Shown here piece by piece: positions 26,806 through 35,872 of a stretch of DNA of 64,000 nt. The notes under the pieces are model-generated. The model did no database searches. It had not been told where the DNA came from and worked only from the letters and a program-made list of their open reading frames with translations. How positions within the stretch are numbered: position 1 is the stretch's first letter; each line of letters opens with the position of its first letter. Source of the stretch: an uncultured Oxalobacteraceae bacterium. Lineage in GTDB: Bacteria > Pseudomonadota > Gammaproteobacteria > Burkholderiales > Burkholderiaceae. The DNA lies in NCBI GenBank assembly GCA_946480015.1, contig CAMLIL010000009.1, positions 29,772 to 93,771 on the forward strand. Direction: 5' to 3'. The translations under genes and the position numbers were made by a program.

Positions 26806-28317
26806 ATGAACGAGCTTCGCACCCTTCGGCGCATCGCCGGCCAGCTGATCATGATCCGCTTTCCGGGCACTGTGCTGGACCAGGCCACCGCGGCCTTCTT
26901 GCACGAGCACCAGATCGGCGGGGTGTGCCTGTTCCGCCAGAACATGGTCGACGGCGAGCAGCTGGCGCGCCTGACCGCCGACCTGCGCGCGGCGATGGGC
27001 CCGAACGCGCTGATCGCCATCGACCAGGAAGGCGGCGCCGTGGTGCGTTCCACCTGGGTGCCCGCGCCGCCGTCCGCGATGGCGCTGGGCGCCGCCGACG
27101 ACAGCGCGCTGGCCTTCGACGTCGGCGCGGCGGTGGCGCGCGCGGTCGGTGCGCTCGGCTTTAACTGGAACTTCGCGCCGGTGCTGGACCTGAACAACAA
27201 CCCGGACAACCCCGTCATCGCCGAGCGCTCCTTCGGCGCCGATCCGCAGCGCGCCAGCGAACTGGCGATGGCATGGATGGCCGGCAGCCTGTCCGAAGGC
27301 GTGGCCTGCTGCGTCAAGCATTTCCCCGGCCACGGCGACACCACCGTCGACTCGCACCGCGACCTGCCGACCGTGGACAAGCCCCTGGCGCAGCTGGAAG
27401 CGTTCGAGTTCAAGCCCTTCCGCATGGCCGGGCCGAGCGCGCCGGCGCTCATGACCGCGCACATCGTCTATCCGGCGCTGGACGCCGGGTATCCCGCCAC
27501 CATGTCGCGCCGCATCCTGCATGGCCTGCTGCGCGAAGAATGGGACTACCGTGGCGTGATCATTACCGACGGCATGGACATGCACGCCATCGCCAGCCAC
27601 TTCGGGGTCGGCCAGGCGGCAGTGCGGGCACTGGCCGCCGGCGCCGACATGGTGATGGCGCTGGGGACTGCCGAAACGCAGGAGGAAACCATCGCCGCCA
27701 TTGCCGCCGCGCTGGCCGACGGCACGATCGCGATGGCGCAAGCCGACACCCGGCGCCGGCGCCTGCAGGCGCTGGCGGGCAGCTATCCATGCCGCCCGCG
27801 CCAGTACTTGGGCGAAGCGGCCGACCGCCAGTTGATGGCCCATGCATGGCGGCGGGCCCTGACCGCGCGCGGCGATCCGCGCCGCGCGCCGCCCGGCAGC
27901 AAAGTGCGGCTGGTGGCGCGCGCCGACGCCGTCAGCGACGGCGTGTCCGAAGCCGGAGTGCCGGCCGGCGTGGTGGCGGCCATGCTGGGCCGCCTGTACG
28001 ACGTCGACCTGGTGACGTTTGCGGATGCCGAATCGTTCGACTGGTCGTCCCTGCCCGCCGACGGGCGCTTTACCTTTCTGGCCTCGACCTCGCGCCTGCG
28101 CTACGGCCCCCGTGCCCGGGCCAGCTGGCGGCCGGATCTGCACCTGGCCCTGTGGAACCCTTATCAGGCGCTCGACATCTCCGCGCCCGCGCTGCTGACC
28201 TACGGCTTTGCCGCGCCGGCGCTGGACGCCGTCTACGAATGGCTGACAGGCTCGCTGGACGCGCAAGGCCGCGTGCCGGTGCCCGGTTTCGACCTTGTCA
28301 ATACCGCACGGAAATGA
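26806..28317 (+). CDS. Glycoside hydrolase family 3 beta-N-acetylhexosaminidase (NagZ-like)
   Basis: A 503-residue GH3 enzyme. The NagZ catalytic loop KHFPGHGDTTVDSH lies at residues 171-184 (acid/base His-Asp pair) and the nucleophile is Asp255 in IITDGMDMH. AIDQEGGAVVR and FAPVLDLNNNP are further family blocks. It has no signal peptide, so it probably releases GlcNAc from chitooligosaccharides or muropeptides in the cytosol. The C-terminal 150 residues extend beyond minimal NagZ. It starts 4 nt after the SIS gene and supplies substrate to the kinase and deacetylase. Confidence 0.92.
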   Translation: MNELRTLRRIAGQLIMIRFPGTVLDQATAAFLHEHQIGGVCLFRQNMVDGEQLARLTADLRAAMGPNALIAIDQEGGAVVRSTWVPAPPSAMALGAADDSALAFDVGAAVARAVGALGFNWNFAPVLDLNNNPDNPVIAERSFGADPQRASELAMAWMAGSLSEGVACCVKHFPGHGDTTVDSHRDLPTVDKPLAQLEAFEFKPFRMAGPSAPALMTAHIVYPALDAGYPATMSRRILHGLLREEWDYRGVIITDGMDMHAIASHFGVGQAAVRALAAGADMVMALGTAETQEETIAAIAAALADGTIAMAQADTRRRRLQALAGSYPCRPRQYLGEAADRQLMAHAWRRALTARGDPRRAPPGSKVRLVARADAVSDGVSEAGVPAGVVAAMLGRLYDVDLVTFADAESFDWSSLPADGRFTFLASTSRLRYGPRARASWRPDLHLALWNPYQALDISAPALLTYGFAAPALDAVYEWLTGSLDAQGRVPVPGFDLVNTARK

Positions 28318-28464
28318 GCACAGCACACCAAAACTTGTGTGACAATATGCGCTTCGCCAAAAAATGCCCCTGCTGTAAGGGGGTGTAACAGCGGCGGCCG
28401 TTTCCGCGGGGTCATGCGTTACAGGCGTGGGTTCCGTTTCTTTGTCATCGATTGAAGGATTTCT

Positions 28465-29769
28465 ATGTCCCAGTTTCGTCTTGCCCGTATCAGCCTGTTG
28501 TTGGCCGCCATTGGCCTCGATGCCGCCCCTGCCCTGCTGACCGGCGCGCATGCGCAGACCAAACCTGCCGAGAAGGCAGCGGAAGCGCCGAAGGATGCCG
28601 TACGCGCCGACATGGTCAAGCTGATCGATTCGAACATCATCAAGGATTTGATGGCGAAGAAGAATTACGCCGAGGTCGAAAGCCGCATCAAGCAGTCCGA
28701 GGCCATGCCGAACCTGACGCCGTACGAAGCCTATGTGCTGAACCGCATGAAGATCGCGCTGGCGGCCGGCACCCAGAACGATGCCATGCTCACCAGCGCG
28801 CTGGAAGCGGTGATCGCGTCGGGCCGCCTGCAGCCGGCCGAGGAAGCCGAGTTCCTGGCGGCCATGGGTAACTCCTATTACAACAACAAGAACTACGCCA
28901 AGGCGATCGAGACCTACAAGCGCTATCAGAAGATCAGCCCGACTCCGAACAAGGTGCGCAACGCGATCGTGCGTTCGTACTACCTGTTGAACGATTATGC
29001 GTCGGCGCGCAACGAACTGGCGCCGGTGATCGCCGAGGCCGAGAAGGCCGGCAAGCCGGCCGAAGTGGAAGACCTGCGCCTGCTCGCCTCCGCTTCGGGC
29101 AAGCTGAAGGACTGGCCCGCCTATGTCAGCGCGCTGGAAAAGCTGGTGGCCATTACCCCGACCGACGACTACTGGACCGACCTGCTGAACCGCGCGCAAA
29201 GCAAGCCGACCTTCAACAACCGTCACCAGCTCGATTTCTACCGCCTCGAAAACAGCGCCATCAAGACCATGGCGCCGGAAGAATATACCGAGATGGCCGA
29301 ACTGGCGCTGATCGCCGGCTTCCCGACCGAAGCGAAAAAAGTCCTGGACCAGGGCTTCGCCGCCAACGTGCTGGGCACCGGCAGCAACGCCGCCAAACAC
29401 AAGCAGCTGCGCGACAAGGCCAACAAGGGTGCGGCGGACGACGCCAAGAACATCACCAGCGGCGACGCGTCGGCGGCCAAGGGCAAGGACGGCACCGGCC
29501 TGGTCAACCTGGGCTACGCTTACGTGACGATGGACCAGTTCGACAAGGGCATTGCCTTGATGGAGCAAGGGATCGCCAAAGGCATGGGAGCCAAGACCAA
29601 CGAAGCCAAGCTGCACCTGGGCGTGGCATACGCCAAGGCCGGCCGCAAGGCCGATGCGATCAAGGTGTTCGAAGGCTTGAACGGCAACGATGGCTTGGGC
29701 GATCTGGCCAAGTACTGGATCCTGCTGTTGAACAGCCCTGCCCCTGCGGTCGCGGCAGCGCCGAAGTAA
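28465..29769 (+). CDS. Exported tetratricopeptide-repeat protein
   Basis: A 434-residue protein with a signal peptide (LLLAAIGLDAAPALLTGAHA). Several TPR-like helices follow: AAMGNSYYNNKNYAKAIETY near residue 132, GLVNLGYAYVTMDQFDKGIA near residue 345, and HLGVAYAKAGRKADAIKVF near residue 390. A Lys/Ala/Asp-rich insert lies around 310-335. Such periplasmic TPR proteins act as scaffolds; no partner is indicated here. A strong hairpin terminator follows. It is not obviously part of the GlcNAc operon (147-nt gap). Confidence 0.8.
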   Translation: MSQFRLARISLLLAAIGLDAAPALLTGAHAQTKPAEKAAEAPKDAVRADMVKLIDSNIIKDLMAKKNYAEVESRIKQSEAMPNLTPYEAYVLNRMKIALAAGTQNDAMLTSALEAVIASGRLQPAEEAEFLAAMGNSYYNNKNYAKAIETYKRYQKISPTPNKVRNAIVRSYYLLNDYASARNELAPVIAEAEKAGKPAEVEDLRLLASASGKLKDWPAYVSALEKLVAITPTDDYWTDLLNRAQSKPTFNNRHQLDFYRLENSAIKTMAPEEYTEMAELALIAGFPTEAKKVLDQGFAANVLGTGSNAAKHKQLRDKANKGAADDAKNITSGDASAAKGKDGTGLVNLGYAYVTMDQFDKGIALMEQGIAKGMGAKTNEAKLHLGVAYAKAGRKADAIKVFEGLNGNDGLGDLAKYWILLLNSPAPAVAAAPK

Positions 29770-29787
29770 GCGCTGCGGGCTCAACGA

Positions 29788-29822
29788 CAAAGCGGGTACT
29801 GGTGCTTCCAGTACCCGCTTTG
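29788..29822 (+). terminator. Intrinsic terminator of the TPR gene
   Basis: A perfect 15-bp stem (CAAAGCGGGTACTGG paired with its complement) with loop TGCTT, followed by a broken T-rich stretch (TTCGTTT). It lies 19 nt after the stop codon. Confidence 0.85.
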
Positions 29823-29840
29823 TTCGTTTACCTTGCATGC

Positions 29841-29867
29841 GCCGGTCCCCGCGTGCGCGAGGACGGC
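29841..29867. repeat. REP-like palindromic element, copy 3
   Basis: GCCGGTCCCCGCG...GCGCGAGGACGGC, the reverse-orientation relative of the copies at 3084 and 10561. It lies between the TPR terminator and the convergent SDR gene end. Confidence 0.5.
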
Positions 29868-29868
29868 C

Positions 29869-30648
29869 TCAGATCGCGGTCAGCCCGCCATCCACCGCCA
29901 GCTGGTGCCCGGTGACGAACGACGACTGCTCGGAGCACAGCCACAGTGCCGCGTTGGCGATCTCGGAGGGTTCGCCGAAGCGGCCGATCGGGTGCACCTT
30001 GCGCAGCTTGTCTTCGCGCTGCGGTTCGCGTTTCAAGGCCCGCGCCATGGTCGGCGTATTGATCACCCCGGGGCACACGCTATTGATCCGGATGCCGTCG
30101 GCAGCGTACTCCACCGCCGCGGTCTTGGTCAGTCCCACCACCGCATGCTTGGTGGCCGCGTAGATCGGCTGGGTCGGCGCGCCCACCAGGCCGGCCACCG
30201 ATGCCGTGTTGACGATCGATCCGCCGCCCTGCTTGAGCATCTGGCGGATCTCGTACTTCATGCACAGCCACGCGCCCTTGAGGTTGACGTTGACGATACG
30301 GTCGAACTCATCTTCATCGGCGTCGCCCAGCGGGCCGCTTTCTTCCTCGATCCCGGCATTGTTGAACGCGCAATCGAGCCGGCCGTACATCGCGACCGTC
30401 TTGTCGATCAGCGCCTCGACTTCGTTGGCCCGCGTCACGTTGGTGGGCACAAACAGCGCTTTGCCACCCTGCTCCACGATCATCGCCGCCGTCGCGTGAC
30501 CGCCGTCGACCGACGTGTCGGCCACCACCACCGTGGCTCCGGCCCGACCGAAGGCAAGGGCAGCGGCCCGTCCGATGCCGCCCGCCGCGCCAGTGACGAG
30601 CACTACCTTACCTGCAAACGACGTGTCCTTCTGCGTAACTTTAAGCAT
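29869..30648 (-). CDS. Classical SDR family oxidoreductase
   Basis: A 259-residue enzyme. It has the cofactor loop VTGAAGGIGRAAAL near residues 19-32, Asp44 in VVADTS (NAD preference), and FNNAGIEEE. The catalytic set is Ser in NTASVAG near residue 149 and YAATK (YxxxK) near residue 163, then VCPGVINTPT. It ends VDGGLTAI as FabG/glucose-dehydrogenase-like SDRs do. Substrate unknown. Its upstream region is where the IS element begins about 130 nt away. Confidence 0.9.
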   Translation of the reverse strand: MLKVTQKDTSFAGKVVLVTGAAGGIGRAAALAFGRAGATVVVADTSVDGGHATAAMIVEQGGKALFVPTNVTRANEVEALIDKTVAMYGRLDCAFNNAGIEEESGPLGDADEDEFDRIVNVNLKGAWLCMKYEIRQMLKQGGGSIVNTASVAGLVGAPTQPIYAATKHAVVGLTKTAAVEYAADGIRINSVCPGVINTPTMARALKREPQREDKLRKVHPIGRFGEPSEIANAALWLCSEQSSFVTGHQLAVDGGLTAI

Positions 30649-30779
30649 TTCCTGGCGCCTTCTGTGTTAGTTTTAAGCATTTTTTGCTGCTCTTAAGCAA
30701 CATCATAACGCAGTTCTAATTACCTGTCAGCAAGTGTTGTCTTGCAGAAACATGTGCTTACACTTGTCCGGGCAAAAAA

Positions 30780-31840
30780 GGCGCTGTACCCGTTAGGTAG
30801 GGGATTTTGAACAAAACTAAACAGCTGGGGTCCAAGGGGTATTTCCCCACCAGATCCGGCCATGCAACGGCGTTCATTTGCGAAATATCTCGAGCAGCTG
30901 GACAAGCTGTCGCGCCAGCAGATCACTACCGTGCTGCGCGGCGCGCAGGGCATCGTGCGCCGCGGGCAAGTGGTGCTCATCATCGAGTCCGCGCGCGCAC
31001 CACGGCTGGCTTGCCCGCGTTGCGCCGGCACGGCCCTGCACCGCCATGGCCACGCCAACGATTTGCAGCGCTTTCGCTGCACAGCGTGCGGGCGCACGTT
31101 CAATTCGCTGACCGGCACGCCGCTTGCCCGGCTGCGGCACAAGGCCAAATGGCTGGATTTTTGCGACACCATGCTCGACCCCGGCGCCACCGTGCGCAAG
31201 GCCGCCGAGCGGACCGGCGTGCACCGCAACACCAGTTTCCGCTGGCGCCACCGCATGCTCACGCTGACCAAACGCGACCGGCAAGTGCCCTTGCGCGGCA
31301 TCGTCGAAGCCGACGAGATGTACGTGCTGGAGTCGCAAAAGGGGGCGCGCAAGCTGACCCGGCCTGCGCGCCGGCGCGGCGGGGTGGCCGGCAAGCGCGG
31401 CATTTCAGGCGAACAGGTTTGCGTGCTGGTGGCGCGCGACCGCACCGGCCGCACCCATGACGCCGTCACCGGCAAGGGGCCGGTCAGCGCGGCCCAGCTG
31501 AAGCGGCATCTGGCGCCCGTGCTGGAACGCGATGTGCTGCTGGTGACGGACGGGCACGCGGCCTATCGCGCCTTCGCCCGCGCCAGCGGCATCACGCACG
31601 CGGCGGTCAAGCTGCGCCAGGGCGAGCGGGTGCGCGGCGCCGTCCATGTGCAAAACGTCAACAGCTACCACAGCCGCCTGCGCGGCTGGCTGCATCACTT
31701 CCGCGGCGTGGCCACGCGCTACCTGGACAATTACTGCGGCTGGCGCTGGGCCATCGACAGGCAACGCCTCGCCACCCCGCAGGCGTTCCTGCGCAGCGCT
31801 GCCGGCGTCGGAGTCATCCACAGCTAACAGGGACAGCGCC
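30780..31840. mobile_element. Complete IS1595-family insertion sequence (about 1.06 kb)
   Basis: The termini GGCGCTGTACCCGTTAG (30780-30796) and, inverted, GGCGCTGTCCCTGTTAG (31824-31840) agree at 15 of 17 positions. One intact transposase lies between; its stop codon is inside the right repeat. Both flanks are A-runs (6 on the left, 9 on the right), consistent with duplication of an A-rich target, but the 8-bp duplication usual for the family is not exact. The right end abuts the T-tract of the CBS gene terminator. Confidence 0.85.
30862..31827 (+). CDS. IS1595 family transposase
   Basis: A 321-residue transposase. The N-terminus has a zinc ribbon (CPRC ... CTACGRTFN, residues 51-80), then an HTH with TVRKAAERTGVHRNTSFRWRH. 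The ISXO2-like DDE domain follows: VEADEMYVLE (first Asp near residue 152), LLVTDGHAAY (second Asp near 229), and VQNVNSYHSRLRGWL with FRGVATRYLDNY. The frame is intact, so the element may still be active. Confidence 0.92.
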   Translation: MQRRSFAKYLEQLDKLSRQQITTVLRGAQGIVRRGQVVLIIESARAPRLACPRCAGTALHRHGHANDLQRFRCTACGRTFNSLTGTPLARLRHKAKWLDFCDTMLDPGATVRKAAERTGVHRNTSFRWRHRMLTLTKRDRQVPLRGIVEADEMYVLESQKGARKLTRPARRRGGVAGKRGISGEQVCVLVARDRTGRTHDAVTGKGPVSAAQLKRHLAPVLERDVLLVTDGHAAYRAFARASGITHAAVKLRQGERVRGAVHVQNVNSYHSRLRGWLHHFRGVATRYLDNYCGWRWAIDRQRLATPQAFLRSAAGVGVIHS

Positions 31841-31879
31841 AAAAAAAAAGACAGGCCGGCGGTGTTCGCCGTGCCTGTC
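31841..31879 (-). terminator. Intrinsic terminator of the CBS gene, interrupted after its T-tract by the IS
   Basis: On the minus strand GACAGGC...GCCTGTC and inner CGGCG/CGCCG form a 12-bp hairpin followed by nine T. The IS right end starts at the very next base, so the T-tract itself is the insertion point. Confidence 0.88.
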
Positions 31880-31924
31880 ATGAGGAGACGGGAGTGATGA
31901 TACCCAGCTTCGCTTAAGCCACGC

Positions 31925-32374
31925 TTAGTGGCGCACGCGTTTTTCCTGGGAGCGCTGGTACGAGGAGATGCGCGACAGTTCGCCCATTTCTTCGGCCAGG
32001 AACTCGAGCAGGTCGTCAACGCTGACGATGCCGGTCAGCGCGCCGCCGGTGTTGACCACCGGGACGCGGCGGATGCCGCGAACGCGCATGCGCTCGATGG
32101 TACCGACCACGTCGTCGGTTTCGGCCGTCACCAGCAGGTCGTCGCTCATGATGTCGCCTACCAGCAGGCTGGATGGATCGAGCCCGAGGGCGATGACCGA
32201 GACCACGATGTCGCGGTCGGTGATGATGCCTACCGGAATGCGCTCGCCATCGGGCTGGTCGACCACCACCAGATCGCCGACATGGTGGGTGCGCATCATC
32301 AGGGCAGCGTCCTGAACCGTTTCGTCTCGCGTGCAGGAAATGGTCTGCACGGTGCAGATTTCGCCGATTCGCAT
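31925..32374 (-). CDS. Tandem CBS-domain protein
   Basis: A 149-residue protein made of two CBS motifs: ALMMRTHHVGDLVVVDQ with VGIITDRDIV, then VGTIERMRVRGIRRVPVV with GIVSVDDLLEFLAEEMG. Such stand-alone pairs form an adenine-nucleotide-binding sensor. No catalytic domain is attached. Partner unknown. Its terminator lies at 31841-31879. Confidence 0.9.
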   Translation of the reverse strand: MRIGEICTVQTISCTRDETVQDAALMMRTHHVGDLVVVDQPDGERIPVGIITDRDIVVSVIALGLDPSSLLVGDIMSDDLLVTAETDDVVGTIERMRVRGIRRVPVVNTGGALTGIVSVDDLLEFLAEEMGELSRISSYQRSQEKRVRH

Positions 32375-32460
32375 GATGTCCTCCTGAAATGCTCTGCGCC
32401 CGCACCAGCGCGAACGCGTTATGACGCTATCGTGGGCTCAGAACAGGAGTTTGATCTCGC

Positions 32461-32973
32461 TCAAAGTGGCGCTACCGGCGAGTCGATGGTCAGTTGCAGA
32501 AAGGCCAGATCGAGCCATCGCCCGAACTTTGTTCCAACTTCCTTGAGAAGTCCAGCCTGCTCGAATCCAAGGTCTTTGTGCAACTGGATCGAGGCAACAT
32601 TTCCTGCTTCGATCCCCGCGACCATCACATGCTTGCCCAAAAAGCGGGCCCGCCCGATCAGCGCGATCATCAGTGCTTTTCCGGCTCCCGCTCTACGGCA
32701 ATCCTTGTCGACGTACACGGAGTGCTCCACCGTATGCCGGTAGCCGTCGAAGGCGCGCCAATCACCGAAGGAGGCATAGCCGAGCACCCTCTGACCGTCG
32801 TCGACGGCGACAAGGACTGGATAGCCCGCGCGTTGCCTTTCTGTCAGCCATGCAGCGCGGTTGGCCGCATCCACGATATTGTCATTCCAGATCGCCGTCG
32901 TGTTGAGCACGGCATCGTTATAAATTGCCACGATGCTGGCAATATCGCCCGTATTGGCATCTCGTATTTGCAT
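32461..32973 (-). CDS. GNAT acetyltransferase (phosphinothricin acetyltransferase-like)
   Basis: A 170-residue GNAT. IRDANTGDIASIVAIYNDAV at the start and TVEHSVYVDKDCRRAGAGKAL (R/Q-x-x-G-x-G/A acetyl-CoA loop RRAGAGK) match the PAT/Bar/MnaT-like branch. GIEAGNVASIQLHKDLGFEQ is motif B. Such enzymes acetylate phosphinothricin, methionine sulfone/sulfoximine or similar amino compounds in the cytosol. The actual substrate cannot be read from the sequence. Confidence 0.85.
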   Translation of the reverse strand: MQIRDANTGDIASIVAIYNDAVLNTTAIWNDNIVDAANRAAWLTERQRAGYPVLVAVDDGQRVLGYASFGDWRAFDGYRHTVEHSVYVDKDCRRAGAGKALMIALIGRARFLGKHVMVAGIEAGNVASIQLHKDLGFEQAGLLKEVGTKFGRWLDLAFLQLTIDSPVAPL

Positions 32974-33067
32974 ATTGCCCCCGATGAGTTGTCCACCCGC
33001 GGCCTGCGTGCTCAAGAATGAGCGTTCGCATCCTTGCATCGGCGCATTGCCAATGAGAACGACGATC

Positions 33068-33412
33068 CTAAGGCTTGGCTTCGCCCGGCAGTGGCAGGAA
33101 GCAGGCGTCAACGACCTGCAGATCATTGTCTTTGGCGAAATCGACCACGAAGTGGTAGGCCAGCGGTTCCAGATTTTTGAGGTCGCCGTTGACGACCACG
33201 GCCTTGACGCCATTGAGGACGGTGGGACGCACGTAGGGAGAGTAAGCCAGGTGGGCGTTGCGCCCGCCCGAACCTTCCGGACGGAAGCACGACATGGCGC
33301 CGCACAGGCGTTCAGCCCAGTCGCTGGGGCGGAACTGCCTGCCATTGCTGGTCAGGCCAAGAATGAAAAACTCCTCGGAGATTTCTTTCTTGCTGTCGGT
33401 AGACTCGGCCAT
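33068..33412 (-). CDS. DUF3579 domain protein
   Basis: A 114-residue soluble protein. FFILGLTSNGRQFRPSDWAE and FRPEGSGGRNAHLAYSPYV are the conserved blocks of DUF3579, a small family found mainly in Betaproteobacteria. Function unknown. The C-terminus ends in a Pro-rich tail. Confidence 0.8.
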   Translation of the reverse strand: MAESTDSKKEISEEFFILGLTSNGRQFRPSDWAERLCGAMSCFRPEGSGGRNAHLAYSPYVRPTVLNGVKAVVVNGDLKNLEPLAYHFVVDFAKDNDLQVVDACFLPLPGEAKP

Positions 33413-33590
33413 AGACGGGCGTTTGAACCAATAAGTGCTGAGAATTCCCGCCGCTGCCGGCGGGCCAAAAAGCGCAGTGCTGCGTATCTTCGGTATTATA
33501 TCTTATAGAAGAGTTCAATTGCAGCTTTGCGAGCCATTTCGCAAATTCTGTAGCTCTACGACAATTTTGCACCGGCATGGTGCAAGATCG

Positions 33591-34550
33591 TCAGCCCAGC
33601 CATACCGCGCTCGACAGCAGCAGCAGGAGCATCATCCATAATAGCAAAGCGCGCCAGACCAGGCCGACGGTGCTTTGTAGCGCGCGCGCGTTGGGCTCCT
33701 CGCCCGGCATGATTTCCGCCTCGCTGTCGGTGAAGTCGACCGTGGCCGCGTCCGGCGGCAGCACCTTGGGGGCGTTCTCGTTGGGCGTGCCCAGGCGCAC
33801 GCCCATGGCGCCACCGCCGGCCGCCAGGATGATGCCGCGCGCTTCGTCCGACCAGCGGTGGGCGAAGTTGCGCCACGCGTAAATGGCGTCCTCGAAATTG
33901 CCCACCACGGCAAAGGCGATCGCGGTCAGGCGCACCGGTACCCAGTCGATCCAGTAAAAGGCTTTGGCGGCGAACTGGCCGAAGGCTTCGTTGCGCATGT
34001 GCTCCGGTTCGTTCCAGGCGCGCGCCAGGTATTCCGAGACGCGGTACATGACGGAGCCGGCGGGGCCGAGCGGCATCAGGAACCAGAAGAACACGCCGAA
34101 CACGTTGCGGTGGGTGGTCACCAGCGATTTTTCCACGGCGATGCGGGCCACTTCGGAAGTTTCCATGCCGACCGTGTCGATCCGGGCCCATTCGGCCAGC
34201 AGCTGGCGCGCGCTGGCATCGTCGCCGGCCGACAGGGCCAGCTGGATCGAGGTGAAGTAATGGCTGTAGTGGCGAAAACCCAGGGTCAGGTAGACGATCA
34301 GCACATTCCAGGCGAAGGCGGCAAAGGTCCAGCCCATGTGCTGGAGGTACCAGTACAGGCCGCCGATGGGCACCATCAAGCCTCCCATCATCAGCAGCCA
34401 GCCCATGCGGCCGTTGGCGGCGTCGCCGGCGTTGAACCAGGCTTCCATGCGCATGGCGAAGCCCTTGATTTCCCCGTAAATCAGGTTATCGGCGCGCAGA
34501 GGCTTGAGTTGCTCGATGAGCAGTGCGCACAAAATGGAGAGAAATGTCAT
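33591..34550 (-). CDS. CobD/CbiB family membrane protein
   Basis: A 319-residue membrane protein with about four or five hydrophobic segments. MTFLSILCALLIEQLKPL, SVMYRVSEYLARAW and FYWIDWVPVRLTAIAFAVVGN correspond to the CbiB fold. In Betaproteobacteria this gene sits next to a CoA pyrophosphatase and away from cobalamin genes, and is related to AmpE, so a role in cobinamide synthesis is not assured. It is cotranscribed with the Nudix gene. Confidence 0.8.
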   Translation of the reverse strand: MTFLSILCALLIEQLKPLRADNLIYGEIKGFAMRMEAWFNAGDAANGRMGWLLMMGGLMVPIGGLYWYLQHMGWTFAAFAWNVLIVYLTLGFRHYSHYFTSIQLALSAGDDASARQLLAEWARIDTVGMETSEVARIAVEKSLVTTHRNVFGVFFWFLMPLGPAGSVMYRVSEYLARAWNEPEHMRNEAFGQFAAKAFYWIDWVPVRLTAIAFAVVGNFEDAIYAWRNFAHRWSDEARGIILAAGGGAMGVRLGTPNENAPKVLPPDAATVDFTDSEAEIMPGEEPNARALQSTVGLVWRALLLWMMLLLLLSSAVWLG

Positions 34551-34645
34551 CGGCCGGCCCTTGTGAAATAAAGCAATCCTGCAATGCCCGCTACGATAGC
34601 GCATGGCCGCTGCGGAATCAAACTTATTGCCTTCTGTTACAGGGC

Positions 34646-35314
34646 TCAGGCACGCAGGAAATGGAACAGGTTGCGCAGCATGCCGGCGGTGGCGCCCCAG
34701 ATGAAGTAGCGCTGGTAGGGCATGGCGTAGAAACTGCGCCGCCCTGCCCCGCCGGGCAACTCGAAGGACATGCGCTGGTGATGCATGCCGTTCATCAAAA
34801 ACTGCAGCGGCACTTCGAACACCTCGGCCACTTCGTTGGGGTCGGGCGCCAGGGTGAACGGCGGCGCGACCAAGCCGACCACCGGTGTGACCTGGTAGCC
34901 CGTCACGGTGAGGTAGTCGGGCAAGGTGCCGATCACCTCGACATGCCGGCGCGGCAAGCCGATCTCTTCTTCCGTCTCGCGCAGCGCGGTGTCGATGGGC
35001 GAACTGTCCCAGGACTCGGCGCGTCCGCCCGGAAAGCTGATCTGGCCGCCGTGGTCGGTCAGGTGGGCGGTGCGCTGGGTCAGCAGCAAATGCGGGCCGT
35101 GCTCGCGCAGCACCAGCGGCACCAGCACGGCGGCGGCGGTCATGCTGGCGCGGCGCGCCAGCGCTTCATCGAAGCGTTCCGGCTCCCACCCCACGGGCGG
35201 GGTGGCGAAGCGGCGGCGCAGCCACTCGGGCGTCAGGCGCTCGGGCGGCAGCGCAGCTTCGCCGCCGAGTGCATCAACCGGCAATTGTTCGGGATCGAAT
35301 GGAATATTGGCCAA
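34646..35314 (-). CDS. CoA pyrophosphatase, Nudix family (NudL-like)
   Basis: A 222-residue Nudix hydrolase. SFPGGRAESWDSSPIDTALR leads into ETEEEIGL, which together form the Nudix box near residues 93-117. The preceding LLLTQRTAHLTDHGGQISFP is the UPF0035 CoA-pyrophosphatase signature. It would cleave CoA to phosphopantetheine and 3',5'-ADP in the cytosol. It starts after the rplS terminator, so it needs its own promoter or read-through. Confidence 0.9.
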   Translation of the reverse strand: MANIPFDPEQLPVDALGGEAALPPERLTPEWLRRRFATPPVGWEPERFDEALARRASMTAAAVLVPLVLREHGPHLLLTQRTAHLTDHGGQISFPGGRAESWDSSPIDTALRETEEEIGLPRRHVEVIGTLPDYLTVTGYQVTPVVGLVAPPFTLAPDPNEVAEVFEVPLQFLMNGMHHQRMSFELPGGAGRRSFYAMPYQRYFIWGATAGMLRNLFHFLRA

Positions 35315-35332
35315 CGATGGGGTCCTTGAACG

Positions 35333-35363
35333 AAAAAAGGCACCCGCTGACGGATGCCTTTTT
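35333..35363 (-). terminator. Intrinsic terminator after rplS
   Basis: GGCA(C)CCG-CTGA-CGG(A)TGCC stem flanked by six A and five T. It lies about 20 nt after the L19 stop and ends the S16-RimM-TrmD-L19 operon. Confidence 0.82.
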
Positions 35364-35382
35364 CACAACACAACTGCCTGTA

Positions 35383-35766
35383 TTACTCAGCAGCAGCGCT
35401 GGATGCGCGACGGTTTGGCAGTTTCTCTTTGATACGTGCCGATTTACCCGAACGCTCACGCAGGTAGTACAGCTTGGCGCGGCGCACATCGCCACGACGC
35501 TTGACTTCGATCGACGCGATCAGCGGCGAATACAGCTGGAACGTACGCTCCACGCCTTCACCCGACGAGATCTTGCGAACGATGAAGTTCGAGTTCAGGC
35601 CACGGTTACGACGGGAAATGACGACGCCTTCGTATGCCTGGGCGCGCTTGCGGGTGCCTTCGACGACGTTGACGTTGACGACGACGGTGTCGCCAGGTGC
35701 GAAGTCAGGAATCGACTTACCCAGACGGGCAATCTCTTCTTGCTCAAGTTGTTGAATCAGATTCAT
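35383..35766 (-). CDS. rplS: 50S ribosomal protein L19
   Basis: A 127-residue protein, [20 protein letters not shown], then [35 protein letters not shown] and [20 protein letters not shown], all typical of L19. It contacts 16S rRNA at the subunit interface. It is last in the operon rpsP-rimM-trmD-rplS. A seven-residue upstream extension is excluded by family starts. Confidence 0.98.
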   Translation of the reverse strand: MNLIQQLEQEEIARLGKSIPDFAPGDTVVVNVNVVEGTRKRAQAYEGVVISRRNRGLNSNFIVRKISSGEGVERTFQLYSPLIASIEVKRRGDVRRAKLYYLRERSGKSARIKEKLPNRRASSAAAE

Positions 35767-35872
35767 TTTTAATACTCCGAAAACCATCGTGCTGGCGCTA
35801 CCTTCGCCCAGTAGAGGATGGGGTTAGCCACACCGGCAACATGCCTGCGGGCTGTTCAGGTTTTCTAGCGAA

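Noticed and set aside
26785..29838. 1017-codon minus-strand frame opposite the GH3 and TPR genes
   Set aside because: Shadow of high-GC codons; the opposite strand has clear GH3 and TPR proteins with starts, ribosome sites and a terminator.
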